Shown: positions 9,038 through 17,610 of the stretch, in pieces
Layout of the letters: every line of letters begins with the position of its first letter
Numbering within the stretch: the first letter of the stretch is position 1
DNA from: JAWLFI01 sp964627995
GTDB lineage: Bacteria; Bacteroidota; Bacteroidia; Chitinophagales; Saprospiraceae
Direction of reading: 5' to 3'
DNA: 64,000 nucleotides
NCBI GenBank assembly: GCA_964627995.1
Contig: CAZVLN010000007.1
Span: forward strand, 1 to 64,000
The notes under the pieces: model-generated
The model's database searches: none
What the model saw: the letters and a program-made list of their open reading frames with translations, nothing else
Told to the model about the DNA's origin: nothing
Position numbers and translations under genes: made by a program

Positions 9038-9877
9038 ATGAGCACATCAAAAAGGGTTTTTTCAAAAGAGAATCTTTTATTCATTTTACTTGGAGGCTTC
9101 TTTTTAACGAACGCCTTACTCGCTGAGTTTATCGGCGTAAAAATCTTCTCCTTAGAGCGCTTATTTGGTTTTTCACCCCTGAATATATCGATCTTTGGGC
9201 AAGAGAATATCTCCTTCAATTTAACTGCTGGCGTATTACTCTGGCCAATAGTCTTTATTATGACAGATGTGATAAATGAATATTTTGGTCGCAGAGGTGT
9301 TCGAATCTTGTCTTTTTTAGCAGTTGGGATGATCTCTTACGCATTCATTATGGCTTATATGGCCATTGAGATTCCTCCAGCTGACTTTTGGCCTAATTCA
9401 CATTTAGAACGAGCTTCTAACTCGGCCTCACGGACTGATCTTGCAGGGGAGGTTGGTAATTACAATACAGCATTCAGGTTAATTTTTGGGCAAGGCTTAT
9501 GGATTATCGTAGGCTCTTTGGTGGCGTTTCTTATAGGTCAATTTGTAGATGTTTGGGTGTTTCAAAATATCCGGAGCTTTACAGGGGAAAAGAAAGTTTG
9601 GTTACGAGCTACTGGGTCTACCCTTGTATCTCAGTTTATTGACAGTTTTGTTGTATTAATAATAGCTTTTTATTTAGGTGCTGGGTGGGATCTAGCCCTG
9701 GTTCTTGCAATAGCAGTGGTTAATTACTTTTATAAATTCACCATGGCTATAGCATTAACTCCATTGATTTACCTGGCACACCACCTTATAGATCTTTTTT
9801 TAGGGGCAGACCTGGCTGCAGATTTAAAGCAGCAGGCCTCAAACCAGCCTTTAGATTTAAATAAATTGGTAGAGTAA
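9038..9877 (+). CDS. yhhQ: Queuosine precursor transporter, YhhQ/VUT family
   Basis: This 279-residue inner-membrane protein has about six to seven helices. The family stretch LAEFIGVKIFSL, the loop DVINEYFGRRGVR after the third helix and the late SQFIDSFVVLIIAF helix are typical of the YhhQ/VUT family, which imports queuosine precursors such as preQ0/preQ1. Bacteroidota versions carry an insert after the fourth helix, seen here around residues 115-145. A QueD/PTPS-family gene lies at 50744, so some pterin or queuosine chemistry is also encoded in the window, though not adjacent. The gene ends 4 nt before the convergent hydrolase-OsmC gene. Confidence 0.85.
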   Translation: MSTSKRVFSKENLLFILLGGFFLTNALLAEFIGVKIFSLERLFGFSPLNISIFGQENISFNLTAGVLLWPIVFIMTDVINEYFGRRGVRILSFLAVGMISYAFIMAYMAIEIPPADFWPNSHLERASNSASRTDLAGEVGNYNTAFRLIFGQGLWIIVGSLVAFLIGQFVDVWVFQNIRSFTGEKKVWLRATGSTLVSQFIDSFVVLIIAFYLGAGWDLALVLAIAVVNYFYKFTMAIALTPLIYLAHHLIDLFLGADLAADLKQQASNQPLDLNKLVE

Positions 9878-9881
9878 TATG

Positions 9882-11081
9882 TTATTTATCTATCAAATTT
9901 GACTTAATGTCTGATGAGGTGGCTAGTGTTCTATGTATTGGACAACGGCCTGCAATTTCCAAACACCGCTTTCGCTGCTTTTCAGATAGTTCAGGACCAA
10001 TTAATTCTACCTCTTTCACGAAAGTAGCTTTGGGTATAGCATTTTCATTTTTTTCTTTGTGAACATATACACGGATGCATTCCAAGGGCCATTCCTTTCG
10101 TTTAACGTACATCATTACCGTCATGGCAGAACAAGTGGCCAAGGCTCCCATTAATAATTGCCCTGGCGCGGGGCCTTTATTATCTCCACCAACATCTTCT
10201 GGCTCATCAGCTACCCACCGATGCGTTCCCGTTTGGACATCCGTAGTAAATCCATCCTCTTGATGTAGTTCTGCTACAATATCTTTTTTGGTTTCCTGGC
10301 TGTCTTTTTCTTGATCCTCTCCGCCGACATATCTAACAGCCCACTCTGCAATGACCCGACCAGAATAGTTCGCATCTTCTCGATTTGACATTAAATGATC
10401 ACTTCCATCTAAAGAGATAAAGGATTTGGGATGGCGCGCGTGTTGGTATATTTGAGAAGCATTTTCAATATCTACTGTGCGGTCTTGTGGAGAGTGCATG
10501 ATCAGCAAGGGTATGTTTAATTTTTCTAATCTCGGATTGACATATTCAGATTGTAAGTCTTCAATAAATTGTTTTTTGATGGTAAACTTACGTCCAGCCA
10601 GAGTGACGGTAGCTTCTCCTTTATCCATAATTTCATTTTTCCAATCGTCAAAAAGGTTCTGGACGTGCTCGGGATCATAGGGTGCTCCAATTGTGATTAC
10701 ACCTTTAACTCCAGCAATAAAATGAGCAGCTTGTAAAACAGCGGCCCCTCCTAACGAATGACCTATGAGTAGGGAAGGGGGTTTAAAGTTCTCCTTTAAA
10801 TATTTTGAAGCCGAAATTAAATCTTCAACATTACCTGAAAAATTTGTGTTGGAAAAATCTCCCTCACTTTGTCCTAAACCTGTAAAATCAAATTTGAAAA
10901 CTCCATATCCTTTATCTGTTAGACCTTTACTTAGCTCTTTAACTGCGATTAAGTTTTTACTGCAAGTAAAACAATGAGCAAATAAGGCAAAGTGGTGAGG
11001 TTGGGCGCCTGTTGGTAAATCCAATTCTGCTGACAACTCAAACCCATCTGAATTTGTAAATTTTATCTTTCGTGTTTTCAT
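9882..11081 (-). CDS. Alpha/beta hydrolase-OsmC fusion protein
   Basis: A two-domain protein of 399 residues. Residues 1-250 form a serine alpha/beta hydrolase with GHSLGG (nucleophile Ser109), Asp200 in HSPQDRTV and His229 in GSDHL as a plausible catalytic triad. Residues 262-399 are an OsmC/Ohr-like domain with the two redox cysteines Cys317 (ATCSAMT) and Cys380 (RCPIHRTL). OsmC domains reduce organic hydroperoxides. A joint action on peroxidised esters is an inference. The same domain order is known in other bacteria as a bifunctional hydrolase/OsmC protein. ATG at 11081 fits the hydrolase N-terminus. Confidence 0.9.
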   Translation of the reverse strand: MKTRKIKFTNSDGFELSAELDLPTGAQPHHFALFAHCFTCSKNLIAVKELSKGLTDKGYGVFKFDFTGLGQSEGDFSNTNFSGNVEDLISASKYLKENFKPPSLLIGHSLGGAAVLQAAHFIAGVKGVITIGAPYDPEHVQNLFDDWKNEIMDKGEATVTLAGRKFTIKKQFIEDLQSEYVNPRLEKLNIPLLIMHSPQDRTVDIENASQIYQHARHPKSFISLDGSDHLMSNREDANYSGRVIAEWAVRYVGGEDQEKDSQETKKDIVAELHQEDGFTTDVQTGTHRWVADEPEDVGGDNKGPAPGQLLMGALATCSAMTVMMYVKRKEWPLECIRVYVHKEKNENAIPKATFVKEVELIGPELSEKQRKRCLEIAGRCPIHRTLATSSDIKSNLIDK

Positions 11082-11269
11082 ATTGAGTGCGTTAAATTAT
11101 CGGTGTTTTAAGAAGCAATTACAAAGCTAGGCTAAATTTTGTTGCACTAACATCTCGCTGATTTCAATAAAGTTATTTTTTTATAACCTAATATATCAAT
11201 GAGTCGGATAAGTTAATGAATTTAAAATCACTACTTTTATGGTATTGCGAGCACAATAAAATACCGAAA

Positions 11270-12028
11270 ATGATAATAGCAGGAAACTGGAAAATGAACC
11301 TAAATAGAGATGAAGCCATTAAACTAGTAAAAGCAATTATCTCCGAAGAAATTGATAAGGATATAGATGTAAAAATGGCTGTGCCGGCTTTATATCTCGA
11401 TAGTTTGAGGGAAATAGTAGCTGGGAAAATTAATGTAAATATAGGGGCACAAAATATCCATGAGGCGTCATCTGGAGCCTTCACTGGGGAAATAAGTGCC
11501 AAAATGGTAAAATCTTGCGGTATTGAATGGACGATTTTAGGTCATTCTGAAAGAAGAAAACTGTTTGGAGAAACGAGCGAAATTGTACAAAATAAATGTA
11601 TCTCTGCATTAGGGGAGGGGCTGAATGTAGTCATCTGCGTTGGAGAACCAGAGACGGTTAGAAACAACGGAAATCATGAGTTGTATGTAAAAAATCAGCT
11701 TTTAGACAGTCTGCCTCATGAATTGAATTTATCTGATACTTCGAAAATCACTATAGCATATGAACCTGTTTGGGCAATAGGTACGGGCTTAACAGCAAGC
11801 CCCGAGCAAGCACAGAGCATGCATAGTTTTATTCGAAAACAATTGGAGTTACGATTCCCCTCAAAAGGATTAGATATTCCAATTTTGTACGGTGGAAGTA
11901 TGAAGCCCGGGAATGCCTTTGATTTACTTTCACAAAACGACATAGATGGTGGACTAATTGGAGGAGCATCCTTGCAAGCAGATTCCTTTGTTCAAATCAT
12001 TCGAAGAGCTGAGGAAATAAAAAAATAG
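11270..12028 (+). CDS. tpiA: Triose-phosphate isomerase
   Basis: This enzyme interconverts dihydroxyacetone phosphate and glyceraldehyde-3-phosphate in glycolysis and gluconeogenesis. From the ATG at 11270 the protein has 252 residues, the usual size, and begins MIIAGNWKMN with catalytic Lys8. His92 (GHSERR) and the catalytic base Glu165 (AYEPVWAIGTG) are present, as are the phosphate-binding loops GGSMKPGN and GGLIGGASL near the C-terminus. An upstream ATG at 11216 would add 18 residues unlike the family, so it was not chosen. The S24 repressor gene starts 45 nt downstream on its own promoter. Confidence 0.96.
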   Translation: MIIAGNWKMNLNRDEAIKLVKAIISEEIDKDIDVKMAVPALYLDSLREIVAGKINVNIGAQNIHEASSGAFTGEISAKMVKSCGIEWTILGHSERRKLFGETSEIVQNKCISALGEGLNVVICVGEPETVRNNGNHELYVKNQLLDSLPHELNLSDTSKITIAYEPVWAIGTGLTASPEQAQSMHSFIRKQLELRFPSKGLDIPILYGGSMKPGNAFDLLSQNDIDGGLIGGASLQADSFVQIIRRAEEIKK

Positions 12029-12037
12029 TACTTATTC

Positions 12038-12069
12038 TTTGATTTATATATTAAATATATTTATATTTG
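12038..12069 (+). promoter_or_regulatory. Perfect Bacteroidota promoter, probably giving a leaderless repressor mRNA
   Basis: TTTG at 12038-12041, a spacer of exactly 20 nt and TATATTTG at 12062-12069 match the consensus without mismatch. The repressor ATG at 12074 begins 4 nt after the box, where transcription itself would be expected to start, so the message probably has little or no leader. The spacer is an AT-only stretch with partial dyad symmetry (TATATTAAATATA), a plausible place for self-binding by the repressor. Confidence 0.6.
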
Positions 12070-12073
12070 AACT

Positions 12074-12892
12074 ATGGGAAGCGCAATAACAGATCGATTT
12101 ATATCCTGTCTGCAGGATTTAAAAGACAGAAATGTCGTTCGATCTTTTCGTCAAATTGCCCGTGATCTCGACTTTCTCCCTCAGAACTTGAGTGATATGA
12201 AAACGGGTAAACGCGATGTTACCATCAAACTATTAGAGAAGGCTATAGAGTTTTATGATCTTAATTCGGAATTTATATTTCGTGGTGATGGGCCAAAAAT
12301 TTTGAAACCGGAAAATCGTCTATCACAATTAAAGGTATTAAATATTGTTACCGATACAGATGGAAATGAGCGTATAGTTCATGTCAACAAACCTGCGCAG
12401 GCGGGATATGCCACGCACAGCAAGGACCCTGAATTTATTGAAGAACTTCCATCCTATAGTTTGCCAGATATACGCTTTAAATCTGGGACGCATAGGTCAT
12501 TTGATGTTGTAGGAGATAGTATGGATCCTTCCATCAAGGAAGGAGATCGCTTGATATGCAACTTTGTAGAGCCAAGTATGTGGAAAACCTCTATAAAAAA
12601 TGGGGAAGTATATGTTGTGGTTACACAGAGCGATATTTTTGTTAAACGTCTGGATAATTCATACCGTAGAAAGTTAAAGTTATTTTCTGATAATCCGTCA
12701 TATGACCCTATTCAGTTGGATTTTAATGAGGTTCGTGAATTGTGGAATGTTAAAATGGTTATAAGCACATTTAACCATTACGAAAGTCCTGAACATGCAA
12801 CAACTGAAGAAAATAGTGTAGCACATCTTCAGCGTATGATAAAAACGCAGGGTAAACACATTGAAAAATTATTAGCTCAAATTACGAATTGA
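12074..12892 (+). CDS. LexA/CI-like transcriptional regulator with S24 peptidase domain
   Basis: A 272-residue DNA-binding repressor able to cleave itself. Residues 1-70 form a helical DNA-binding domain of helix-turn-helix type (RQIARDLDFLPQNLSDMKTGKR). Residues 105-225 form the S24 domain with the Ala110-Gly111 cleavage site (PAQAGYA), nucleophile Ser149 in GDSMDPSIKEGD and general base Lys191 (FVKRL); the spacings are similar to those of LexA and CI. A C-terminal tail (about 240-272) looks like a short coiled coil. Such proteins usually control damage or stress genes, but no SOS or phage gene is adjacent, so the regulon is unknown. Confidence 0.9.
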   Translation: MGSAITDRFISCLQDLKDRNVVRSFRQIARDLDFLPQNLSDMKTGKRDVTIKLLEKAIEFYDLNSEFIFRGDGPKILKPENRLSQLKVLNIVTDTDGNERIVHVNKPAQAGYATHSKDPEFIEELPSYSLPDIRFKSGTHRSFDVVGDSMDPSIKEGDRLICNFVEPSMWKTSIKNGEVYVVVTQSDIFVKRLDNSYRRKLKLFSDNPSYDPIQLDFNEVRELWNVKMVISTFNHYESPEHATTEENSVAHLQRMIKTQGKHIEKLLAQITN

Positions 12893-12908
12893 GCAGACTT
12901 GCTTTCTT

Positions 12909-14348
12909 TTAGTCGGATTCAGAAATAGTCTTATAATTTTTGCGACTCAGGTGTAGTGCCATCAATGCAGCTACTCTTTCCTCTTTTTCTGTAAAACCTT
13001 TCATAGCCTCTGGTGTAAAGTATTGGTCTACAAACTGAGTATCGTATTCCCCAGATATAAATTCTTGATGTTTCATTACAAACAATCCAAAAGATAAAGT
13101 CGTTTCTACGCCTTCAATCTGGTAGTTTTGAATTGCAGTTTTCATTTTCGAAATTGCTTTTTCTCTTGTTTGCTCGTGAACGATTAATTTAGATATCATT
13201 GGATCGTAGTAGATTGGAATTTCTAAACCTTCCTGCATACCATCATCAACACGAACTCCCTCAATCTGAGGAGGCTTGTATTTAAGTAAAGTGCCAATAC
13301 TGGGTAAAAAATTATCATAAGGGTTTTCGGCATATACGCGGAGCTCAATGGAGTGTCCCTGTATTGAGATATCATTTTGGTTCCAGCGCAGATGTTCTCC
13401 TCGGGCAATTCGTATCTGTTCCTCGACTAGATCAACTCCAGTGATCAGCTCAGTAACAGGATGTTCCACCTGAAGTCTTGTATTCATTTCTAGAAAGTAA
13501 AAGTTGTTTTCTTTATCAGTAAGAAATTCTACTGTTCCAGCTCCAACATAATTGCATGCTTTAGCAACTCTAATAGCTGTTTCTCCCATTTCTTTGCGAG
13601 TTGCTTCATCAATTTTTAACGATGGTGCTTCTTCTATTACTTTTTGATGTCGTCGTTGTATAGAGCACTCTCGCTCGTTCAAATGGATAATTTTGCCATA
13701 AGTATCAGCTAAAATTTGTATTTCAATATGACGCGGCGAATCGATAAATTTTTCTATAAAGACGGCGCCATTCCCGAAAGCATTTTGAGCTTCACTTATT
13801 GCTCTTTCCATTTGGGCTTTTAGGTTTTTTGATTCCCGTACGATACGCATTCCTTTTCCTCCACCTCCTGCTGCAGCTTTAATAAGAATTGGAAATCCAA
13901 TGTCTTCTGCAATTTCTGTAGCCCGATTTATATCTTCTATAGCTTCTTCGGTTCCTGGAACCATTGGTATCTCATCATTACTTACTGCTGCTTTGGCAGC
14001 CAATTTGTTACCCATCACCTCAATTGCATGGGGTTTAGGTCCAATAAAAGTAATGCCTGCTTTTTCTACTGCTTTAGCAAATTCTGCATTCTCGCTTAAA
14101 AAGCCATAACCGGGATGAATACCATCACAATTTAATCGTTTTGCATGATGAATAATATTATCAATATTCAAATAAGATTCTGAAGAAAGGGCAGGCCCTA
14201 TACAAACTGATTCATCTGCTATTTTCACAAAAGGAGCCTTTCTGTCCGCCTCACTGAAAACAGCCACAGACCTAATCCCCATATTTTTAATACTTGTGAG
14301 GACGCGAACTGCAATCTCTCCTCTATTTACAACCATTATTTTATTCAT
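12909..14348 (-). CDS. accC: Biotin carboxylase subunit of acyl-CoA carboxylase
   Basis: ATP-grasp enzyme of 479 residues that carboxylates biotin on its carrier protein, supplying acetyl- or propionyl-CoA carboxylase. Visible are the N-terminal NRGEIAVRV, the glycine loop GGGGKGMR (161-168), the ECSIQRRHQK segment and EMNTRLQVEHPVTE (287-300). The C-terminal domain is somewhat longer than in E. coli AccC, as in Bacteroidota acyl-CoA carboxylase versions. The ATG at 14348 is preferred over an in-frame codon 33 nt upstream because it gives MNKIMVVNRGE. No biotin carrier or carboxyltransferase gene is nearby. Confidence 0.9.
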   Translation of the reverse strand: MNKIMVVNRGEIAVRVLTSIKNMGIRSVAVFSEADRKAPFVKIADESVCIGPALSSESYLNIDNIIHHAKRLNCDGIHPGYGFLSENAEFAKAVEKAGITFIGPKPHAIEVMGNKLAAKAAVSNDEIPMVPGTEEAIEDINRATEIAEDIGFPILIKAAAGGGGKGMRIVRESKNLKAQMERAISEAQNAFGNGAVFIEKFIDSPRHIEIQILADTYGKIIHLNERECSIQRRHQKVIEEAPSLKIDEATRKEMGETAIRVAKACNYVGAGTVEFLTDKENNFYFLEMNTRLQVEHPVTELITGVDLVEEQIRIARGEHLRWNQNDISIQGHSIELRVYAENPYDNFLPSIGTLLKYKPPQIEGVRVDDGMQEGLEIPIYYDPMISKLIVHEQTREKAISKMKTAIQNYQIEGVETTLSFGLFVMKHQEFISGEYDTQFVDQYFTPEAMKGFTEKEERVAALMALHLSRKNYKTISESD

Positions 14349-14387
14349 GCGACTGATTTTAGGTGAAAATACGAATCGCATGTAAAT

Positions 14388-14424
14388 AAAAAAAGGTATA
14401 ATGGGTTAGCTTACCCATTATACC
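14388..14424 (-). terminator. Intrinsic terminator downstream of dps
   Basis: Perfect 12-bp arms GGTATAATGGGT / ACCCATTATACC around a 6-nt loop. On the minus strand the hairpin is followed by seven T residues. It lies between dps and accC, both read leftward, and would end dps transcription before accC. Confidence 0.8.
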
Positions 14425-14429
14425 TAAAC

Positions 14430-14466
14430 AATAAAATTATCTCACTGCTGAAAAGATAATTTTATT
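14430..14466. repeat. Second perfect inverted repeat after dps
   Basis: Perfect 13-nt arms AATAAAATTATCT / AGATAATTTTATT around an 11-nt loop, 15 nt after the dps stop and just before the T-tailed terminator in dps reading direction. It is AT-rich and has no T run of its own. It may protect the dps mRNA 3' end or act with the terminator. Confidence 0.65.
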
Positions 14467-14480
14467 CATCTATTTCGAAA

Positions 14481-14957
14481 TCAGCTTTTACTGAATGCTG
14501 TAAACATCCAGTGACGCTGTTCCGTTCTTTTTGCATATTCTATCATCATATCCTCTGTAGCACTATCATCTAGCTTTTCTGCTACGGTTATAACATCTAC
14601 TAAGAAGGATAATAAGATTTCATAATCATCTAAAATTTCACTGACCATGTCTTTTGAACTGACCTCGTCCGTGACTTCTTCAATTTCTGCAACATCCAAG
14701 TATCCTTGTAAAGTACTTATGGGGTTGGCACCGAATACTCTTATTCTTTCAGCAATTTCATCAATTTGTGCTTTTACCGCATCATATTCTATTTCGAACT
14801 GCTCGTGAAGTTCAAAAAAATCTGGGCCTTCAATATTCCAATGAAAATTTCGTAATTTTTGATAGTGAACTTGATAGTTTGCCAATAATTTATTGAGGTG
14901 ATCCACAAGTTCTTGTGTTTCTTCATTTGAGAATCCGAGCTTTTTGTATGTTTTCAT
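14481..14957 (-). CDS. dps: Dps-family ferritin-like DNA-protection protein
   Basis: A 158-residue four-helix protein of the Dps family, which forms a 12-subunit shell that oxidises and stores iron with hydrogen peroxide and can shield DNA. The intersubunit ferroxidase ligands are present with family spacing: His39 (NFHWNI), His51, Glu55, Asp66 and Glu70 (DEIAERI). No obvious lysine-rich DNA-binding tail is seen, so DNA binding is uncertain. It is a single gene with its own T-tailed terminator. Confidence 0.93.
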   Translation of the reverse strand: MKTYKKLGFSNEETQELVDHLNKLLANYQVHYQKLRNFHWNIEGPDFFELHEQFEIEYDAVKAQIDEIAERIRVFGANPISTLQGYLDVAEIEEVTDEVSSKDMVSEILDDYEILLSFLVDVITVAEKLDDSATEDMMIEYAKRTEQRHWMFTAFSKS

Positions 14958-15125
14958 ATCTCTAGATTAATTTTGTGATTAATTATACTATTGTAACTGC
15001 AGAGTAGGGTAAATGTTTGACGCTCATGTACTTTATTTCTAATTTTGCGTTCACAAAATCGCATTAGCGCTTTTCTTTAAATAGATTTATATATTTTCAC
15101 AGCGTATCTACCGTATTTATATTTG

Positions 15126-15818
15126 ATGCTTATGAGAACAATTTCAATAGTTTTCTTTTTACTATTTAGTTGTTGTGGTATTGGTGTTCTAGCCCAAGTA
15201 GCACAATTCAATATAGAGAGGGCATCATATAGCCGACATCATCTTGGCATTCAATTACCGGCTTTGCTTAACCCCGTCGTTCCTGCTGCTCAATTCCAAT
15301 ATTTATATCGAACACCCTCTAAAACAGCCATTAAATTTGAGCTGGGCTATTTATTTTCACCCTTAGTTTTAAAAGATGAAATGCGTAGAGGGTTTCGCGC
15401 TGAGTTTACATACGTCAGATTCGAGGAAGAATATCGAATGTGGGGAATTACTATTGGAGGGCGATATGCTTTACATAATGGTAATGACGTAAGAACCGAA
15501 CGTTTTAATTCAACTCTGGTAAATATAGTAAGCCGTGATAATATTGATATGAGAAGTAGATTAGGAGGTGTTTGGTATATGATGGGAGGGCAATTCATAC
15601 ATGGGGATAGATGGTATAGTCAACTTGAACTATTATTGGGTCTAATTATTTACGAGCGTCGCGGATTAAATGTTCCAGCAGGGGAACGGATTTTTAGAGG
15701 AGATTCATTCTGGGATTTTATTCAACCCAACGAATTTAGAGCACGGTTGCTACCCAGCATTCGAATTTATTATAGTTGGGGAAGGCGCAGTAAAGAAGTC
15801 TCAAATACTATTTTATAA
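15126..15818 (+). CDS. Hypothetical secreted protein, possible outer-membrane beta-barrel
   Basis: About 230 residues with a clear signal peptide (hydrophobic stretch ending near GVLAQ) and then alternating aromatic and polar residues in many short stretches (FQYLYR, FELGYLF, MWGITIGGRY, IRIYYSWG), suggesting an 8- to 10-stranded outer-membrane barrel. I do not recognise a named family. ATG at 15126 or 15132 both fit the signal peptide. Its neighbours, dps and an ABC exporter, give no functional hint. Confidence 0.6.
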   Translation: MLMRTISIVFFLLFSCCGIGVLAQVAQFNIERASYSRHHLGIQLPALLNPVVPAAQFQYLYRTPSKTAIKFELGYLFSPLVLKDEMRRGFRAEFTYVRFEEEYRMWGITIGGRYALHNGNDVRTERFNSTLVNIVSRDNIDMRSRLGGVWYMMGGQFIHGDRWYSQLELLLGLIIYERRGLNVPAGERIFRGDSFWDFIQPNEFRARLLPSIRIYYSWGRRSKEVSNTIL

Positions 15819-15887
15819 TTATATTTTCTCTTTTTTCCTCTAAACCTATACGTAACTAAAATTATCTGTCTCTGGTCTAGAGAATAT

Positions 15888-16703
15888 TCAGAGATCTCTT
15901 TTTAAAATAAGAAATACACTGGAAGCTATGAATATAGTAGTGTAAATACTTGTAGTCACGAAAGCTTCAGTAGGAGTTAAAAATAAATCAAAACTAAGAT
16001 TCATACCTGAGTTTGCTGCCTCTCCACCATAGGGAAACGGAGTAAGATCCTCCAAAGCATTCATAGGGTAAAAAATCATACTTCTGTCATCCTTGAAAAT
16101 ATTTAGATGTACGAGATACCGGATGATAACTTCTATAAAGAAAATGTATAAGAAATAAAGCATAGTGGCTACACCGATGGATCGGATAAGTAGCCCAATT
16201 AAAAAACCAAATATCAAATACGATAGACTCATCAAAAAATATCTGGCTATTATAAATTCTTCCCCAAATAGAGGCCGACCTTCAAAGGGTTCTGAACCAA
16301 AGTTGCCTAGAATGAAAACGGTGAGGATGTAGAATACAGTAGCTATTATTGCAAATATCAGCATAAAAAACATCTTGGCTAAGATGACTTGCTTTCTGCT
16401 AAGCCCGTTAATAATGCTTTGTCTAAATGTTTTGTTGGTTGTATCTACGGAGATAATATAGACTCCGAGAAATCCAAAAAGAAAGTAGGCCAGCCAATTC
16501 CCGGTGTAAGCAACTAAGCCCCATATATCGGGGAAATCGAAAAAAGAGGCAGGCGACGGAAGGGGAGGAGGTAGGGAATCAAAGGAAAGCAATACAGCGG
16601 GTAAAGTAGGCAAAAGCAAAAAGTATAAAAGCACTGTTACCTTAAAGGTCGTATTCTTTCGATACTTTAGCCATTCTAAATATATAAGTTGCAAAATGGA
16701 CAT
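15888..16703 (-). CDS. ABC-2 type transporter permease subunit
   Basis: A 271-residue inner-membrane protein with about six helices and a short amphipathic N-terminus (LQLIYLEWLKYRKN), the form of ABC-2 permeases such as those of NatB- or bacitracin-type exporters. FRQSIINGLSRKQVILAKMFF after the second helix is the typical coupling region. It follows the ATP-binding protein gene after 9 nt, so the two form an exporter operon. Substrate unknown. Confidence 0.85.
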   Translation of the reverse strand: MSILQLIYLEWLKYRKNTTFKVTVLLYFLLLPTLPAVLLSFDSLPPPLPSPASFFDFPDIWGLVAYTGNWLAYFLFGFLGVYIISVDTTNKTFRQSIINGLSRKQVILAKMFFMLIFAIIATVFYILTVFILGNFGSEPFEGRPLFGEEFIIARYFLMSLSYLIFGFLIGLLIRSIGVATMLYFLYIFFIEVIIRYLVHLNIFKDDRSMIFYPMNALEDLTPFPYGGEAANSGMNLSFDLFLTPTEAFVTTSIYTTIFIASSVFLILKRDL

Positions 16704-16712
16704 AGTTAGTTA

Positions 16713-17603
16713 CTATTTTGTGATAGATAAGAATTCCTCTTCAAGACTTCGCTTTCGAAGTTTTATGTGGCTAAGAACCAATCCGGCATCAAATGCATCC
16801 TTATTTAAATTGGCAGGATTACAATCCGGCTCGATGGAAACTAAAAAAATCGATCCATCTCTTTTCATTAATTCCAAATCTCCGCGATTTTGAATCCAGG
16901 TCTGTAATTCAGACTGCTTATCAATCGAGGTGCTAATTTCCAAGATAGAGCTATCACCTAAAATAGTACCAACAGGACCTTCTGCGATTAAATTGCCATT
17001 TTTGAGAATAGAAACATGTGAGCATATTTTCTCCACTTCATCCAAAATGTGACTTGCCATGAAAATTGTTTTTCCCTCATCAGCAATTTTTAGAATAATT
17101 TCGCGTATTTCAGCAATTCCTTGTGGGTCAAGTCCATTGGTTGGCTCATCAAAAATAAGTACTTCTGGCTCTCCAATCAATGCAGCAGCGATGGCTAAAC
17201 GCTGTTTCATTCCCAGAGAATAAGATTTAAAATTTGATTTGCGTCGGTCGTATAAATTAACCCATTTTAAAAGACTATATAGATCATCTTCCGGAGATTG
17301 TTTTATATGCTGTACGATGCGTAAGTTATCTAAAGCATTCAAATAAGGGTAAAAATTGGGTGTCTCTAATATAGCTCCAATCTTCAGTCTAGGATAGGGA
17401 TCGTGCTGTCCTTCAAACCATGTATATGTTCCAGAGTCAGACTTGAGAACATCAAGAATAATACCTAAAGTGGTAGTTTTTCCTGAACCGTTAGGGCCTA
17501 AGAGCCCATAGACGTTGCCTTTTTGGAGTGTTAAATTGAGGCCGTCAAGCGCTTTATGCTTTCCATAGGTCTTACTAATATTGTTAACTTCTAATACATT
17601 CAT
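16713..17603 (-). CDS. ABC transporter ATP-binding protein (ABC-2 exporter partner)
   Basis: A 296-residue ATPase with Walker A GPNGSGKT (36-43), a signature YSLGMKQRLAIAAAL (a SLGMKQ variant common in this drug/Na+/antibiotic exporter group), Walker B LIFDEPTNGLD and a switch histidine in MASHILDE. A C-terminal extension of about 80 residues follows the core. It works with the downstream permease, 9 nt away, and lies 7 nt after the AsmA-like gene in the same direction. Confidence 0.93.
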   Translation of the reverse strand: MNVLEVNNISKTYGKHKALDGLNLTLQKGNVYGLLGPNGSGKTTTLGIILDVLKSDSGTYTWFEGQHDPYPRLKIGAILETPNFYPYLNALDNLRIVQHIKQSPEDDLYSLLKWVNLYDRRKSNFKSYSLGMKQRLAIAAALIGEPEVLIFDEPTNGLDPQGIAEIREIILKIADEGKTIFMASHILDEVEKICSHVSILKNGNLIAEGPVGTILGDSSILEISTSIDKQSELQTWIQNRGDLELMKRDGSIFLVSIEPDCNPANLNKDAFDAGLVLSHIKLRKRSLEEEFLSITK

Positions 17604-17610
17604 AATACTA

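Noticed and set aside
11216..11269. Upstream ATG for tpiA
   Set aside because: Would add 18 residues not found in triose-phosphate isomerases.
12074..12892. Prophage repressor
   Set aside because: No integrase, Cro, or phage structural gene within the window; neighbours are tpiA and accC.
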